Origin: Rhynchosporium graminicola | Taxonomy: Eukaryota; Ascomycota; Leotiomycetes; Helotiales; Ploettnerulaceae | Length of the DNA: 64,000 nt | Direction: 5' to 3' | Assembly (NCBI GenBank): GCA_900074885.1 | Contig: FJUW01000061.1 | Span: 538,295-602,294, forward strand | Shown here: positions 10,905 to 24,355 of the stretch, in pieces | Layout of the letters: every line of letters starts with the position of its first letter | Position numbering within the stretch: position 1 is the first letter of the stretch | The notes under the pieces: generated by a model | The model's database searches: none | Seen by the model: the letters and a program-made list of their open reading frames with translations, nothing else | What the model was told of the DNA's origin: nothing | Position numbers and translations under genes: made by a program

Positions 10905-13460
10905 TACGCCATAGATTGGCGGTACTTTTGGCCTCGAGTTTTCATTTCAGCATCGGAGTTACTCTAGATCAGGACATGTTCTGTGTATAAAAGCAGGCTT
11001 ATACATCATCAATGTCATTTGTTACAATTGTCTTCGATACCCCAAGGAACATGCAGGATATTACCTCGGATCGCAGTACAGAATGAACGGTTAATGACTG
11101 TCATTTGCAGCATACAAGAAGCTTACGGAAGAAGTCTCCGTCAGGGTTGAGTGGAAGAAGCTACAATTTCGTCATTGGTCCATATTGCAATGCTAGAAAT
11201 TTTAGGACGTGAGCTACTTGATACGCGTATATTGTCTCGTAGTCAGGAAAGGTGCGTTATTGCGATTCGTTCTAGGAATAGCCGATCTTGGTTAAGTACG
11301 AGGCTGAGAGGTCCGTAATCACGGCTTTAATATCAACCACCTGTATTCAAAGAATTAGCCCAGTCTGTTAAGTCATAAATTCGAAATGAGCTTGTTTGTA
11401 TGTGGAACAGTCGAGGTTATCTTGTAAGCTCGAATCGCTGTACTACGGGATCCAAGACCTGAAGGTTTTGCTTACTTTTTCTTTTTATGTTCAGCAATCT
11501 CCAGTGGGAGCCACGAAGACTTGATGTCTTTTCTCCCTGTCATTTCGTTTTGCTTCCTTCTAATCTTTGATTAGTACCTGTGATATTGGCTGATCCTGCG
11601 GCAAGTTTCGAGATCATCTACTTCCGGCCAGTTAGATACAGTCACTGTACATGAAGATCGTGATGACTTGAATTTACGGACTTGCTCGGAGCCAGAAATG
11701 ATTAGAATCGTCCAACTATCCTCTTGGAAATTACTTTGAGGCAAATAGTTCTGCTAATCCGTGCTACTGCTTCCAGGACGATCAAGATGCATTCATCATC
11801 TCAAGTGCTGATTCAACACCCTGTCTTGTCGAAGATTCCTCGAATCAGCCCTTCCCTCCTCCTCCATCGATAGGAATAAACCTGGGCCCCTGATATTGAC
11901 TAAGTAGTCCATCAATCATAACGCACCTTTAGTACTTCCTACCTCTTAGTCGCACTGAAAGTAGTCCTCGGCATAGCACTTGGTCAAAAGGGAAGCTAAC
12001 TGCTAGAGGCTCCAGTGAGGGGAGTAGTTGAGGTATCGAGAGAAGAAAGAGAAGGTGTCAAGCTGTAGCTTCGTAGAAGATAGTCGAAAACTGTGTATAG
12101 CGAGCAGACATTCGGGCAGGAGCTCTCTGGATATAATGAACATTCGAAGAACATCAAGTGTTTACAGCCTGCACCGCGTGGAGGTCGGAGTTTATCTGGG
12201 CAAGCCACTGCAAGAAGGGTTTCTATCCTAAAATACAACTACGAAAGGCCTGACTATGACAGTGCAGATAAAAGGGACTAGGTCAAGGATAGATCCGACC
12301 TTAATGATGGAAATGAAAACGATGAAAGATGAGTAGAGTTGTGAAAAGGACAGCAAGAAGTGGTAAACTGATATGAAAGGGTACGAATACCCACTTTTGG
12401 AGGAGCTATCATGCAACAAGGAGAACAACTAGCTTGAAAGTGCTCTAAGTGTAAAAATGAGTAGGATGCTTACAGCGAGTAAGTTTTCCGTCCTCCTTTT
12501 CCACTAACCAGTTCCTTATCTCCTACTCGTACGTATAACAGCGGCTAAAATCCTGCAGCAAAGGTCCAAGAATAGCGCCGGGTTAGAAAGATGGCTGGAA
12601 CGAAACCCGGTGCCTGACGACTAGGAAGTAGATGACATGTGCTGTAATTAATGTTAAATTGTCTGTTCTCCAAATTATAGAAGAAACAGAAGCTGTTATT
12701 TGATTTAAGGGGAAGTATATGGTATACTAATCACAACGTCCTCTGGCAGTATTGGATGTGATGTATTCATCTACAAGTAAAATAGTAGTCGTTATTGAAC
12801 TTAGACCACATACGCTTATATACTTTATGCTTCTATCTCCATATATTATAATCAATCTTCATATCCTTATGCTGCTTTCCTTTATTATCATTTGGTTTTG
12901 CGCACAACATGTGATTTAAAATCAACTGCTTTCCTCTGCCATAATCCCTTGACCAGGAACTCGAAGTGTGGGCGTCTCTGCTGCTCAGCTACTAATACAA
13001 TGGGAACTTGAAACCTGAGTTTCTATCTTCCTACATCCATTATAAACAATCTGCTTCAGAAATCAAGGCCGAGATCTGAGCTTCGGAAGACGAACGCGTA
13101 CGTCACGTGTGTCCTCGTACTCTCCCAGCCAATCCTCATGCTGATGCAACAGGAGGAATTTAAACTACAGCTCATAAATACCCCCATCTATACAACTAGA
13201 TCTACCAATAATCTTCCCCCACACCCACCACTCCAACAATTCCACCCTCGCAACCCCCAAATCTAATTCAATCCGTAGATTCTTTGTTGCACATCGCATT
13301 TTCCAACTTACTCGATACGGACTAAGATACAGACAGGACATGGCTTTCACTGGCGAGTGTAGGTGAGGGGAGGAATACGTCGCACCACGTGATTAGTGCT
13401 TTTTTGGTTTTGGTTTGGTGAAGGAAAGAGATTGGGAGAGAGGACAAATCACCGGTTTAT

Positions 13461-13485
13461 GATGTGATGTGATGTGATGTGATGT
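13461..13485. repeat. Microsatellite (GATGT) x5
   Basis: Five perfect GATGT units in a row, followed by GGTGAAGTGG. A simple repeat with no evident role. Confidence 0.95.
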
Positions 13486-13793
13486 GGTGAAGTGGTATTT
13501 TTCGATAGTTTTTAAAGCGGAAGACTTGTCTTAGGATTTGGTGATGGTTTGGAACTGCCATGGTGGAGAAGTCAAATCTGCGCTTGGAGAAAGAGATATG
13601 CTTGATTAAGCGTAAGTCGAGCGGTTTTCTTGTACAGAATCCTCTCACGTCAGAAGGGATGAAGACGCAGCCCTCACTCACAAAATCTTGTATCAAACTC
13701 CTAGGACAATTTAAAAGGTTCTCTTAAGCGTCCCTCAACTTGAAGAACTAGAAATGGTTGCTAAGATACAGACCCTCGCGAAGGCGTGAGCTT

Positions 13794-13970
13794 GATACCG
13801 ATCTCGAGATTATCTCAATATCAGTAATTCGAAATCGTAGAGGCATTTGCTCCCTGGCAAAGTCGTGAAGTGACTATACTGATCTCGAGAATATCTCAAT
13901 ATTAATATTTCGAGCCCGTAGAGGGATTTGCTAGCTCAGGAATTTCAAGAATTAGAGTCGTGAAGTGACT
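13794..13970. repeat. Imperfect tandem duplication (about 80-95 bp unit)
   Basis: GATCTCGAG, ATCTCAATAT, CGTAGAGG.ATTTGCT and AGTCGTGAAGTGACT each occur twice in the same order (first set to 13875, second to 13970). The second unit is longer by about 15 bp. Confidence 0.75.
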
Positions 13971-14268
13971 AATGGACTCTCCTATCCAAATCGGTGTCGG
14001 GTAGATTCATGATGCTACTCGCGGACTTTGTCGAAGAGTAGGTGAAAGTATACATCTCGTGAGCCCGTTGTTCCGTCGCAAGGCTTTTCTACCATCAATG
14101 CAAGAATTGGATCGGAAAACAGGTTATTACAAGACTGGAAAGTTATCACTGCAGCGTTGAAGGAATTGTAGTGGATTAACGTATCATAATTCTGAGATAA
14201 AACTTGATCATTACACATAATTATATACAATATCACAACCAAATCATGTTTTATGAAACGAAAACTCT

Positions 14269-15628
14269 TCACTTCATGAATCCAGCCTTTCCATCTCCAT
14301 TAGCATCCTTCATTGGGTTCAGCTTATCCATCAAGCTTGGCTTGGCGTGCTTGTCGTGAGAATCGTGAGATCCGTGAGTCGTGGTAGAACCGATGGCTGA
14401 ACCATTGTTATGACTGGAGTGAGTGGTAGAACCGATGGTAGAGCTATTGTTGTGGGTGCCGTGAGTGCCAGTTGCGCCAACTGATCTGTGACCATCTTTC
14501 TCAGTCAGGGAAGTGGTACCATCAGCACCATGTCCACCAAGAGTTCCACCAACAGCGCGTGGCTCGCCGGCGAAGGCGTCGGTACGCTCCTCACGGCCAG
14601 AGAGGTGTCCGCCTTGATGCTTAAACTCGCTCATGGTGACAGGTGGGAGGGTTGAGGCGGTGTGGTGCTTAGCTTCATTCTGTACAGTGATTAGTATTTG
14701 TTTAGATTCATGACCATCTCCAGAGCCTGTTGACCGTGAGATTAATTGGGATACTTGCCTGGTGAATTTCATGGATCTGCCAGACTCAAGTTAGCAACAA
14801 GTTCATCTGCGTAGCTTCCGCAACCGAAGGGACATGTCATTGATAACAAAGAAGGGGTCAGATACTCACTGGGACGGTGGTGTGAACAACGGAGGGCTGA
14901 ATCGTTTCTTTCTGGATCACTGGTTGTATGGTTTCGTGGACCTCCGATCAATTAGCTTTCTTCTTTAGAAAATTTGACGTGTAGAGATGAGGAGTGAAAT
15001 ATCTCTGGAGGTCAATATCTCCACCTCGAAGATCCGCTAAATAGATTGATTGTATTGCACAAGGCAGGCACTTACATGATGGTGAACATGCTCCCCAGCG
15101 CTGGTAATAATTAGTATTGTAACAATATGTTCACCGGCAGGATATGATGGACATACATAGTTGGGGCTGCGGTGGAGGTGTGTTGAGTAGCGCCGACCTC
15201 ACGAGTGTTCTTGAACTGAGCGGCCTCAGCGGCGAGACGCTGCTTGACGTGATCATCGTTGCCGTGCTTGACCTCACGAGTCTCGACACCGGCCACCTGG
15301 TGAGAGTGTTTCTCTGGGAGGACTTCACGGTCCTTGATAGGCTGGACGGAAGTGTGGTAATGATCCTGGTGCACCTCCCTTCTGTGTGTAAGCGAATAAA
15401 CTATTAAAAAGTCGAATGAGGTACCTACCGGTCAATTGCGGTGGTCACATTCTCGTGGTGAGTCTTGGTAACGTGCTCGTTGACGACGGCTGGGTTAACG
15501 GTCTGCGTGTGGGTGTCAGAATGTGCCCCGACAGTTGAAACCTGGGATTCTCTTACCTCGTGAACGGTGGTGTCGTGCTTTCCATCCTTGTTGAGGAAAG
15601 ATCCAACTGCTGCCTTTGCTTTCTCCAT
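14269..15628 (-). CDS. Allergen-like His/Glu-rich protein with micro-exons and a GC-AG intron
   Basis: Six exons on the - strand fit: 15429-15628, 15157-15378, 15076-15100, 14870-14941, 14759-14776 and 14269-14679, giving 315 residues. Exons 3 (25 nt) and 5 (18 nt, IHEIHQ) are very short. The intron after exon 5 begins GCAAGT, a GC-AG intron; this reading gives IHEIHQNEAKHH, which matches the family as I remember it. The acceptor of intron 1 is CAGAAG, so exon 2 could start at 15381 and add one Arg. The protein has no signal peptide and is hydrophilic. It carries repeats of His/Glu-rich motifs (EHVTKTHHE, REVHQDHYH, GEHVHHHVHETIQPV, QPSVVHTTVP), then SGREERTDAF and a Gly/Ser/His/Thr-rich tail ending MKDANGDGKAGFMK. 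Homologues are annotated in moulds as putative allergens of unknown, possibly stress-related, role. The adjacent gene at 18413 shares one module (see findings). Confidence 0.82.
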
Positions 15629-18412
15629 ATTGCTGATATTGGTTATTGGGTGGTTTGGTTTGTAAATGTTTGTTGTGTGGTTGAAAATTGGGAGACGGGT
15701 ATCTTAAAATCGTGGTATGATGAGGAAACCGAGAAGTAATGCTCGAGCATTCGAGGTATTATAGTTGGGTAGGAACTTTTTGAAAAGCAGGTTACGTAGC
15801 TCATGAAACCCCTCGGCGGGGTAGCTACTACATCATCAACACTATCTTCTACCCTTGACTACTGTCCGCAAGGCTAGACTTGCTGCTGCTGCTGTTGTCA
15901 TGTGGCTAGAACTAGAGGTAAAGAGGCCTAAGAAGTGCGAGACCTGTGGCGGTGTGTGTACCTCTCTCGCCACTTCGTGAGTATCAAAAAGGTGGAGAAA
16001 TGCTCGAGAGCACGCAAGGGACTTACCGGCAATTAGTGTTGATGACGATTGCATGCGAGCTTTTGTTAGTGATAGGTCTTGGTAGTGGAAAAGAAAAAAG
16101 CTTCATGTCTAATATGCCTTGCTTTTCGTCCGCTAACAAACGCTGTGTTGGCTGGCTTCTTGGAACCAAACAAGAAGCCATCCAAAAAGAACGCAGGATT
16201 CTCTGCTTGGAGACAGATGATTTGGAATGTGGAGGGAGATCTCCAATCGCATACATGATCAGCGGTAGTAACTGCATTGACAACACGTTCGAATGCTGTG
16301 CTGGGTTTGACGATGACTTGCATAGATAGATAGACCCAAGGTACCAATACAAGCGAGAGCAGCTCGAGCTCCCGGTTACCAATCAAGTGCTCGGAAGATA
16401 TTGAAACATGAACATGGCCTGCCACAATAATGATCAACAGGAGCATTAATCAAGTATGGAGGCGAGGGAGGTCGTCGATTTCCCTCTTCAGCAGAGCATG
16501 GGTTGATTATCCATAACAGCGGGACTGTCTCTGACCTGACTGATAAGACATTCATTCACCCCCGGCCTTCCTCCGACTGGAACAGACAATCTCCCGGTGT
16601 ACGATATCAACCCATATGCAAGCAACTTCCCAATGTGGAATCGTCAGCCACTTCGGGGAGACCGGATCTGCCCTGCGTGACGTGATTGGACAGCGGGCCT
16701 CTAGATGGGGATTTCTCCTCTCCGTGCCACCTAGAACAGCAATTGCATCATGGTTTCTCGATCACGATCCCCGCATATCTGGTGGGGGAGGGGGTTCAAC
16801 ACTAGAAAGCCGCCTCTTTTGTCATGGACGACCTCGCTCGCTTGGGACCTGCCGTCGGAACTGACCCAGCGAAAGAAGTCAACACTTTCATGTTGTGAAG
16901 CGTGTGGGAACTTTGATCAGGTTCAAATACTCTGATCAATTGTACTCTGATCATTTTTGTTGATAGTAGATGTAATTTCTCTTGACTGTATCATGAGTTG
17001 AGAAGATCTTCCGATTCTGAGGAGAGGTCCTCACTTCTCTGCTGTAGTACCAGCACGGAACTTAATTCAGACTTTGCGCCACAAAGGTCAAATGCATCTA
17101 CTACCAGACAAGTGTAACCGAGCAAACCGGAAAAATGGACGATAAAAAGAAAACAGCTACGTGGAAAAACAGAGAATGAAGTTCTATTGGTACCAGATTC
17201 CGACCCCTGACCCTGATTTTTCGGACTCCCAGCCCAAGACAGCTGAAAGCAATCCTGAGTCTGGCCAGAAAGGGGAATCATGACAGGCGCCACAACCGAG
17301 GGACTGGACTCGCCATACATTGTGAGACAAACGAAGCCACCGACTCACTGACATGTCGTCGATGACGAGCAGCATTCTCAGTAGGATGAAAAGATATGAT
17401 ACATTCATTAATGCTGCAAGGGAATAGAAAAAGTACAATATCATACGTACGTCAGACCTACTACTACTGTATGCTCTGTGGTCGGACCGTGATCGTCAGT
17501 GATCTAGACTCAATCGGAAAAGGGCCTTTGCTCTAGACTCAATCGACACACCAAAAGGGCCACATGCACCTTCCAGGCTTGTTCTGTATGATGTTATACC
17601 ATTAAGGCATGGGACTGCTAGTTCCGTGGGGGGAATACCTTAGTTTTATGGTTGCTTCCTTTTACTGTAAACATATCTGTGCTGTCAGCATTTGTGCCTT
17701 TGTTGCTTGTATTCGAAAATCTAAGAGAGGTAATCTCGAATAGCACGATTGTGCCGAAGGCGAAGGGATTTGTATTCTACGATACAACAATACAACAATG
17801 ACGGAATGATCGCAAAGAAATTCTCGGTTCTCTCTTTTCGAATCCGGCCGCACAAACAAGCGCAAGTCTATGCCTGCTCACACATAAAGAAAGGTCTCAC
17901 TTGTGTACCAAAGCAGCCACTGATTGCCCCTGCCCAGAGAAGCTTATGCGGCTCAGAACTAGCCCATTTCGCCACCGATGCCCGCTGCTGTAATAGAACC
18001 TCATCGGCAAGCAATATCGAGGAAGTGATCGGTCGACGGGAAGGCCGAGCAGACACGGGAAATCACAAGCCCGAGGGACTAGAGGGTTTTGTGTGCTAGA
18101 GAGGTCTGTTCATGGTACTGACGCCGGCAAAGGATAGCTGGGAGTCAGTGAGTGAGAGAGCTGTGCATGTTTGCGTCCAGTCAGTCTCTCTAGAATCCAG
18201 GAGCCAATTGTCACTCAATCATGCCGATGTCATCAAAACAAAACATAGTTTCCGAGCTGACGCCCCTTTTCTCCCTGTTCCTGATACTGATACTTACTGT
18301 ATTGCAATGAGGTTACTGTAAGGTTGTGGGTGAACACCGCCGCATCTTACGCGAATCAATACCCTGTGTGAATCCCCCACTCTTGAGTACTGGGCGCCGG
18401 CTGAATCCGGAG
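15629..18412. other. Divergent intergenic region
   Basis: 2.8 kb between the start codons of two divergent genes, so it should hold both promoters. ORFs here (such as 16066-16446 on -) are unrecognised. A 29-bp spaced repeat (CTAGACTCAATCG at about 17504 and 17533, each followed by an AAAAGGGCC-type stretch) is visible. No RNA gene was seen. Confidence 0.45.
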
Positions 18413-21287
18413 ATGGCATCAATATTGCGGAACTTCTTCTCATCCAAGTCGTCGACGGGGACTTTCAACCCGCATATCAAGGGTCTCCCGTACGACTCTG
18501 CTATCGCTTTGGATCCGCCAGTCAAGGGATCGTATCCAGTAACAGGCAATGGCCCACATGTATTGGAGGATATTCAACGATCGCGAACACAGAAGGTATC
18601 GTCCAGTGCCCGCCGACCCTCAGGTGCAGCACCTCCACCAAACGTCCCAAGATACCGAGATGATACTATCCCGAGACCACAGACCGCACCCAACGATGGC
18701 GGACTTCACAATAACAGACGTAGTCGGGGTGGAAGTCTGAGCTGGGTAGGCAGGACAAGTTCCGGATTCTCTTCGAAATCACCTCCGAGTGTTTTCAGAA
18801 GCAGCAGTCGATACAGCAGACGTAATGACTCTTTGCGTTCAAATATTGAGCATCCTGTTCCACCCCTACCATCCCAATACGATACCCCGACGAGGAAACC
18901 GGGACCGGGCTCAGAGGTTCCAGTTGAATTCACTCCTCCTTTCACTCAACATCAACGGACTGGATCAAATGCCTCACACAAATCACATGTCGACTTACTG
19001 GAAGCACACTCAAGCATACGGCCAGAGATCTCGAAGCACCGAGCCAAAGCATCGGGAGTTCGCAACCATGGCGAGGATGTTGCGGACCGCAATATCAGTC
19101 GCTCCAAACCCGCTAATCCGAAGAATGCGGCTCCATTGGATCTGGACTCACCGCAGTTCAGTTACATGAAAACTGTTTATGCACCCGAGAAGGAGCCTGC
19201 AGCTGCAGATGTGGCTGGAGCATCCAAAACTAGGCCGGCCGATCCAAGGATCTCATCCGCTTTGGGGCATGTCTTGGGGGAAGACGGACCTAGTGATGAC
19301 ATACGTCCTCGAAGCCACGGACAATCCCCATCCATTCGATCCGCCACCTTAACGCCTGCGGCTAGAACCTACTCTTTCCGGGCTGAGACGACTTCCTCTT
19401 TCCATGTTGTGTCCTCTGCTACTGTCAGTGAGGGACGTGCTCTCGACAGAGATCGTCCATCTTCTTCCTCTCAAGCATCTCCATCCCAGGATCAACGATC
19501 TGTAGCATCTATAGCTCTATCGCCGCTATCACACTCCAATACTTCTCACTCAACACCGAATCGGCCCATCATGCGTGAGACTCTTCGGAAGTTATTGCAT
19601 CCTAAGCAGAATCCCAGACAAAGTCTTGAGGAACCAGAGACTCGTACACAAACCTTTGGTGAGAAGTTCCTTCGGGAACCTCCGCCAAGTGAAGCTACGA
19701 TATCGAGGCCGCCTCATGTGCTTCCCAGAGAGCTTCCTCAAGACGACACATTCGCTACTCCGGCTTCGAACTCCTCGGTCGATCATGGCGTCAAACGAAA
19801 GCCTACTTTGCCAGTCGGCGATGAGAGTTCTGTCCACTCACCAGTCAGCATCAAATCGCCGACCTCAAGTGAACACAAGAAGTCGAAAAACGGATCTGTA
19901 AGCTATTCCACTTTCCCCAATACCAGCAATCGTCCTGGGAACAACTACCAGACGGATCGGCTGGACTTTGCTGCACGATCTCCCTCCTTGAGCAAGACCA
20001 ACAACCGGCAGGGAATGATTCTCGAAAATTCAAGCGTTCCTCCAAACCTCGACGGCATTGTCGACTTGACCAATACGGTGGATACTGAAGTGATCACCAA
20101 GACCCTTCCCGGTAAATTCCCATCCCATATTTCTTCTACATCTGAGATGTAATCGTCATGTTCCCTTATCAGCACTGTTCGCGCGTCAAATCCATTCATT
20201 ATCTACCTCCACTGGGCTTTCAAATATGCACACATCTCTCCATGATGTTACACATCCATTGTCTTCGTCGTCAGCAAACTGGCCACTTACTCCAACATCC
20301 TTCGTTTCCACAAAGCATTGAGAGAGTGAATGCTAATGTATGATACTAGCTGTTACCCACGAGCATGTCACCCCAGTCCAACATGAGATCCGACAGGAAC
20401 GAATCTTCCGCGAAATTCACACCCACGAAGTCCGTCATCATATTCTACCTGTCATCGATACCCAGATTCTCCCCTCGAAACACTACATCATGAGTCCAGA
20501 TGGCAAGAGTCTGATCGAGATACCTGAACCTCAGGTACCCGCGCACAAACTAACTGGTAGGATGAATGGAAATTGGTCACTGTCCAGGACACCACTTTCT
20601 GGTACAAGATCCGACACCCAAGATGCTGCTTACCACCAATCAATGTCACCTGTCGAACATGAAAGTGCTCCAGTCATTGGTCTTGCACGAGGAGAGCCTT
20701 CCCAAGACAAATCTCGCTCCAGAGCCAATTTCCGCACGTCGAATCCCACCGTGAAACCTGCCAGGAGTTCGAGAAATCTCTTCACCGAACCAATCCTCAT
20801 TAGCAAAAAAGAATACATGACTCCAGAAAACTTCCCACGAACGGAGTACCTCTGGCGCCACCCACCTGTGTTTGAAGACGCGTTGGGACGTACACAGCCT
20901 ATCATCATGGGTGCTGGTTTTGGTGATCCGAATGCTCCCAGAGACCAGTTTTTCGAAGATAGAATAATGGGAGTGCATCATGAGAGGGGTGCTGTGAGAC
21001 ATCAGAGAGAGGAGGATGATTTGATGTTTCGTGATTCGGGATATGGATCCCAGGGTATGCTACTTGGTTTATCGTCGATGGCGCCTATTTCGAGTAGTTT
21101 GTATAGTAATGCGAGTGGCTCACGTCATTCTAATGGGCATGTTGAGGAAATACAAGCTGTGGGTAGGGCTCAGACTGCAAGCCATGCGGAGAGGGATGCG
21201 AGAAGGGGGCACGGCATGAATGGGATCGGAGGCAGTCATATGCAAGAACGAGAAATGATCAGAGGGATGAATGGATTATCTGTATAG
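18413..21287 (+). CDS. Large disordered fungal protein with C-terminal HEIR/REIH module
   Basis: Two exons, 18413-20111 and 20350-21287, joined by a 238-bp intron (donor GGTAAAT, acceptor ACTAG), give 878 residues. The join yields LPAVTHEHV, the conserved entry to the module, which supports it. The ORF is open from 18326, but the ATG at 18413 (MASILRNFFSSK) looks like the natural start. Residues 1-550 are Ser/Pro/Arg-rich and probably disordered. Residues about 566-612 hold the module (PAVTHEHV, QHEIRQE, REIHTHEV, LPVIDTQILPSKHY). The C-terminus has RTEYLWRHPPVFEDALGRTQPIIMG and a Gly/Met/His-rich end. This belongs, as I recall, to a widespread family of uncharacterised mould proteins. No enzyme motif or membrane segment is seen. 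The intron is long and could hide a small exon. Confidence 0.8.
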
Positions 21288-23639
21288 TGCGAGATGTAAA
21301 GCGTTGACTGCGTGCAGTTGGGAACATTTACCAGTGGCCGTAAACTGGGCGTATGAGTTCATGATTTCCTACTTTCTGTTCATAATTATTTCTAATGGTG
21401 TAATATAATATCGTGTCTTGTAGTAGTTCAATAACTCATGTCATATGTCACGCTACTAGGTATCGGCCCATCTATACCATGTAAATAATATATTCTTTAT
21501 TTGTTTTCATACTCATTTCCAATTGTCTACTCAGACGGTTGTTTTGCGCAAGCCTGACAGGTCCCTGGTAATGGAAAGAGATTCGTTTACAAACTCGCCA
21601 GGTATTCTAGGGCTTTGCATGACTCTTTGGTATGTTAAGGTCACGAGATTCGTTGCCGAGCTGGAGGTGCATCGCACTCTAGTGTCACCAGTTTGCTTCA
21701 GGGTCGTGGTTAGGGATGTTTTTATTTTCTTTAGTTCAAAGTCACCAGAGCATTTGAGGACAATGGGAGGAGCGATAGTTGAAGGTCGTCAAATCATTTT
21801 GAGACCTTGGATTTGAGTTTATTTTGATGGTTTGGATTTACTTTGGAACTTTGAGGGGAGACCTACGATGCCTCTATAAAAGGGGATCATTTTTTCTCCC
21901 CAAAACAGTCTTATCTTACTTTGGACGAATACACCGTGCGATTCGAAAAGCCGGTCGTTGATTAACCTCAAAGTATCTAGGATAAATGGCAAAAGTAGCT
22001 TCGAGTTTAGGCTTACATGTTAGAGAAAAGAGGCCTCTTGTTATGTAACTTTAGTATAAATACTAGAGACTGAAGTGGAGGCATGTAGACGCTATCAGCA
22101 AGCTTGTGATATCTAAGATAATCGTAAAGAGGGGTTTAGCTCGTTTTATAACGATCGTGATGGCTTGACATAAGTGTAGGTTGGCTTTGGGACGTTCTTT
22201 TACGAGCTTTAGTTACTTAAATGAGATGTAAATCGCGACTTCTACTACCCTGTCCCTTTCCTCTTTCCCTTATTATCTACCAAGCTGTTTTGCTAGCTCT
22301 CCCCGTTTCCTAAGTCCGATTTGTTGCTCGAAACGACTTCAATTTAGGCATGGGGCTGCATTTGAAGAGCGGTAAGACGCCCAGATTATGCTTTGATCTA
22401 TAAACTCTGCTTCGACCCTAACTTGTTCACCTGTGGTGGAGCAAACACTAGAAATCCGGCTGAGCATAGAATGGCTTCTCCGAACCTTACAATCCCCCTT
22501 TGTCAGCATCTGCCTCACAGCTCAGAGGCTCTCGGCTTATCCAGATAGTAAATCGCCAATATGAGGCAGGCTTGAGTCAATAGACTCGGGGTAAAAGGTA
22601 TAAACTTGGGATTAAGAAGTGAGTATGAGGAATTTCATCGAGGGTATATTTCGTAGTATCAAACCTGATAGATGATTTACTTAACCAAGACATGGATGTA
22701 TAGGTAGGAAAATGGAAATGTATTTAGTCAAGGGAGGAGAAGGTGGATATGGATATAAGCAAGAGCGTAACTGAGGGTAACCCGACTATTATCTGCTGGT
22801 CCTTATCTTTCTACAAGAATGCCTTGGAGATTCCCCAATAGATAAATGATTCATTATATACTAATATGATTCGCGGCCAAGGGTAATAAATAGACCATAA
22901 GAAGTCCAAATCAAAATCGTATCTCGAGACTCTGGAAGCTCCGAGAAACTGTCGTCTGGTGCATTGTATCTATTATTGGCGTGAGGCTGATATTGGAGAG
23001 TACAGTCTGAAAAGTGGTTGGAATAACGCTGCTTAGATCTGAGATATACTGTAAGATCTGGTCGCAAGGTTAACAAAGGTCTTCGTCGTATCAGGACCAG
23101 TTTCCGGAATCAAAATATTTCAGCGAGGAAACCAGTTTTATTGAGGGGTTTTCCTCTGCTAGAGTAAACCCCTACTCTGATGATGATTTGCTAAACCTCT
23201 TAAGACACGTGCTTCAAGGCCTCTAATTAGCTCAATTCGATGGGCAAGACGGGCGTGATCGGGATCGGATCAATTCCAGAAATGTGAAATTCCACTATGT
23301 GTAGCCGCAGCCTTCTATAATGGTCTTTGGTGCCCGGGACTTTGTATCTTGCCTTGATCTTTGTAGTAAAATGCCTTCCTGGAAGAAGACCCAATTAGTA
23401 ATTAATCCTCGGCGACATAGAAGTCTTCGTAGATCGTGAAAATATCACTTTTCATTATGTTTCGAGATAATCTTGCAGTATCCCGAGTCTGCTATAGTGT
23501 TAGCGTGGAAGAGCAGTTTAATACTAAAAGCCTTATACTAGAAGCTTTTTTATGGCGGGTTTTAGTAGCCACATGTCTTAACTTGATTTTTGACTTTTTT
23601 TCACGGGGAAAACCCAGGAATACTAAAACCTAGGAATAC
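21288..23639. other. Intergenic region grading into the repeat island
   Basis: No supported gene. A promoter-like CTATAAAAGGGG occurs at about 21875 without a convincing ORF after it. From about 23500 the sequence becomes increasingly TA-rich. Just before the island a 16-bp unit (AGGAATACTARAA) occurs twice, at about 23606 and 23623. Confidence 0.4.
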
Positions 23640-24355
23640 TAGAATATTAATAACTATTAATAGAATTAATTACGTTTTTAAACTAGAGAATTTTCAGATC
23701 ATATAGTAATAGTAAATAGTAATATAGAGTAGTTTAGTCTTTTATAGAAATTCAATTAAGAGTATTATAATAGTAAAAGAGAAGAGTAGTAAACCTACTT
23801 CTCTTTATTATCTCTATCTATAATAATAAATCCTTTCTACTTAGAGAATTCCTCTTTATTATCTTCCTCTTTATCAGTAGAGACTTTAATAATAATATTA
23901 TTACTATTATAGTTATCTTCCTTAACCTTAATCTTCTTATCTCTAGTATAAAATTCCTTAATAGCCTTAGGATTAGTAACTCCTCTTATAAAAGCCTCTA
24001 TTTTATTATAACTAACTCTATGCTTCTTACTACCTTCCTTAATAATCTTTACTTCTAATCTCTTAATTAGAGGCTCTAAGTTCTTCTTAAAGGAACCTCT
24101 AATACTAGAAGCTAACTTATTATTATTATTTTCTTCCTTAAGCTCTTTAGCTTTTCTCTTTCGCTAAATTATAGTTAGAATATATAGTAATAAGTAATAG
24201 TAATAGAACTTACTCTAGTTTTAACTCTTAGTACTTTCTTTCTTATAGCTTTCTCCTTCTTAAGAACTAGCTTTAACTACTTATTCTTAATATCTAAGTA
24301 CCCTATAACTAAATTATTATACTTCTTACTAGCTTTAGCTCTCTTAGCTAGAACT

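Larger units (their letters stand above)
10905..14268. other. Intergenic region, no supported gene
   Basis: 3.4 kb with only short, featureless ORFs. It holds a GATGT microsatellite (13461-13485) and a tandem duplication (about 13794-13970), both listed separately. The right end is the 3' flank of the allergen-like gene. Confidence 0.5.

Noticed and set aside
16066..16446. 126-residue ORF on the - strand with a hydrophobic start
   Set aside because: The start could pass as a signal peptide (MLLLIIIVAGHVHVS), but no family or spliced gene could be built; left as intergenic.
20158..20343. Extra exon inside the 238-bp intron of the gene at 18413
   Set aside because: An open frame exists, but it would break the LPAVTHEHV join that matches the shared module; not added.
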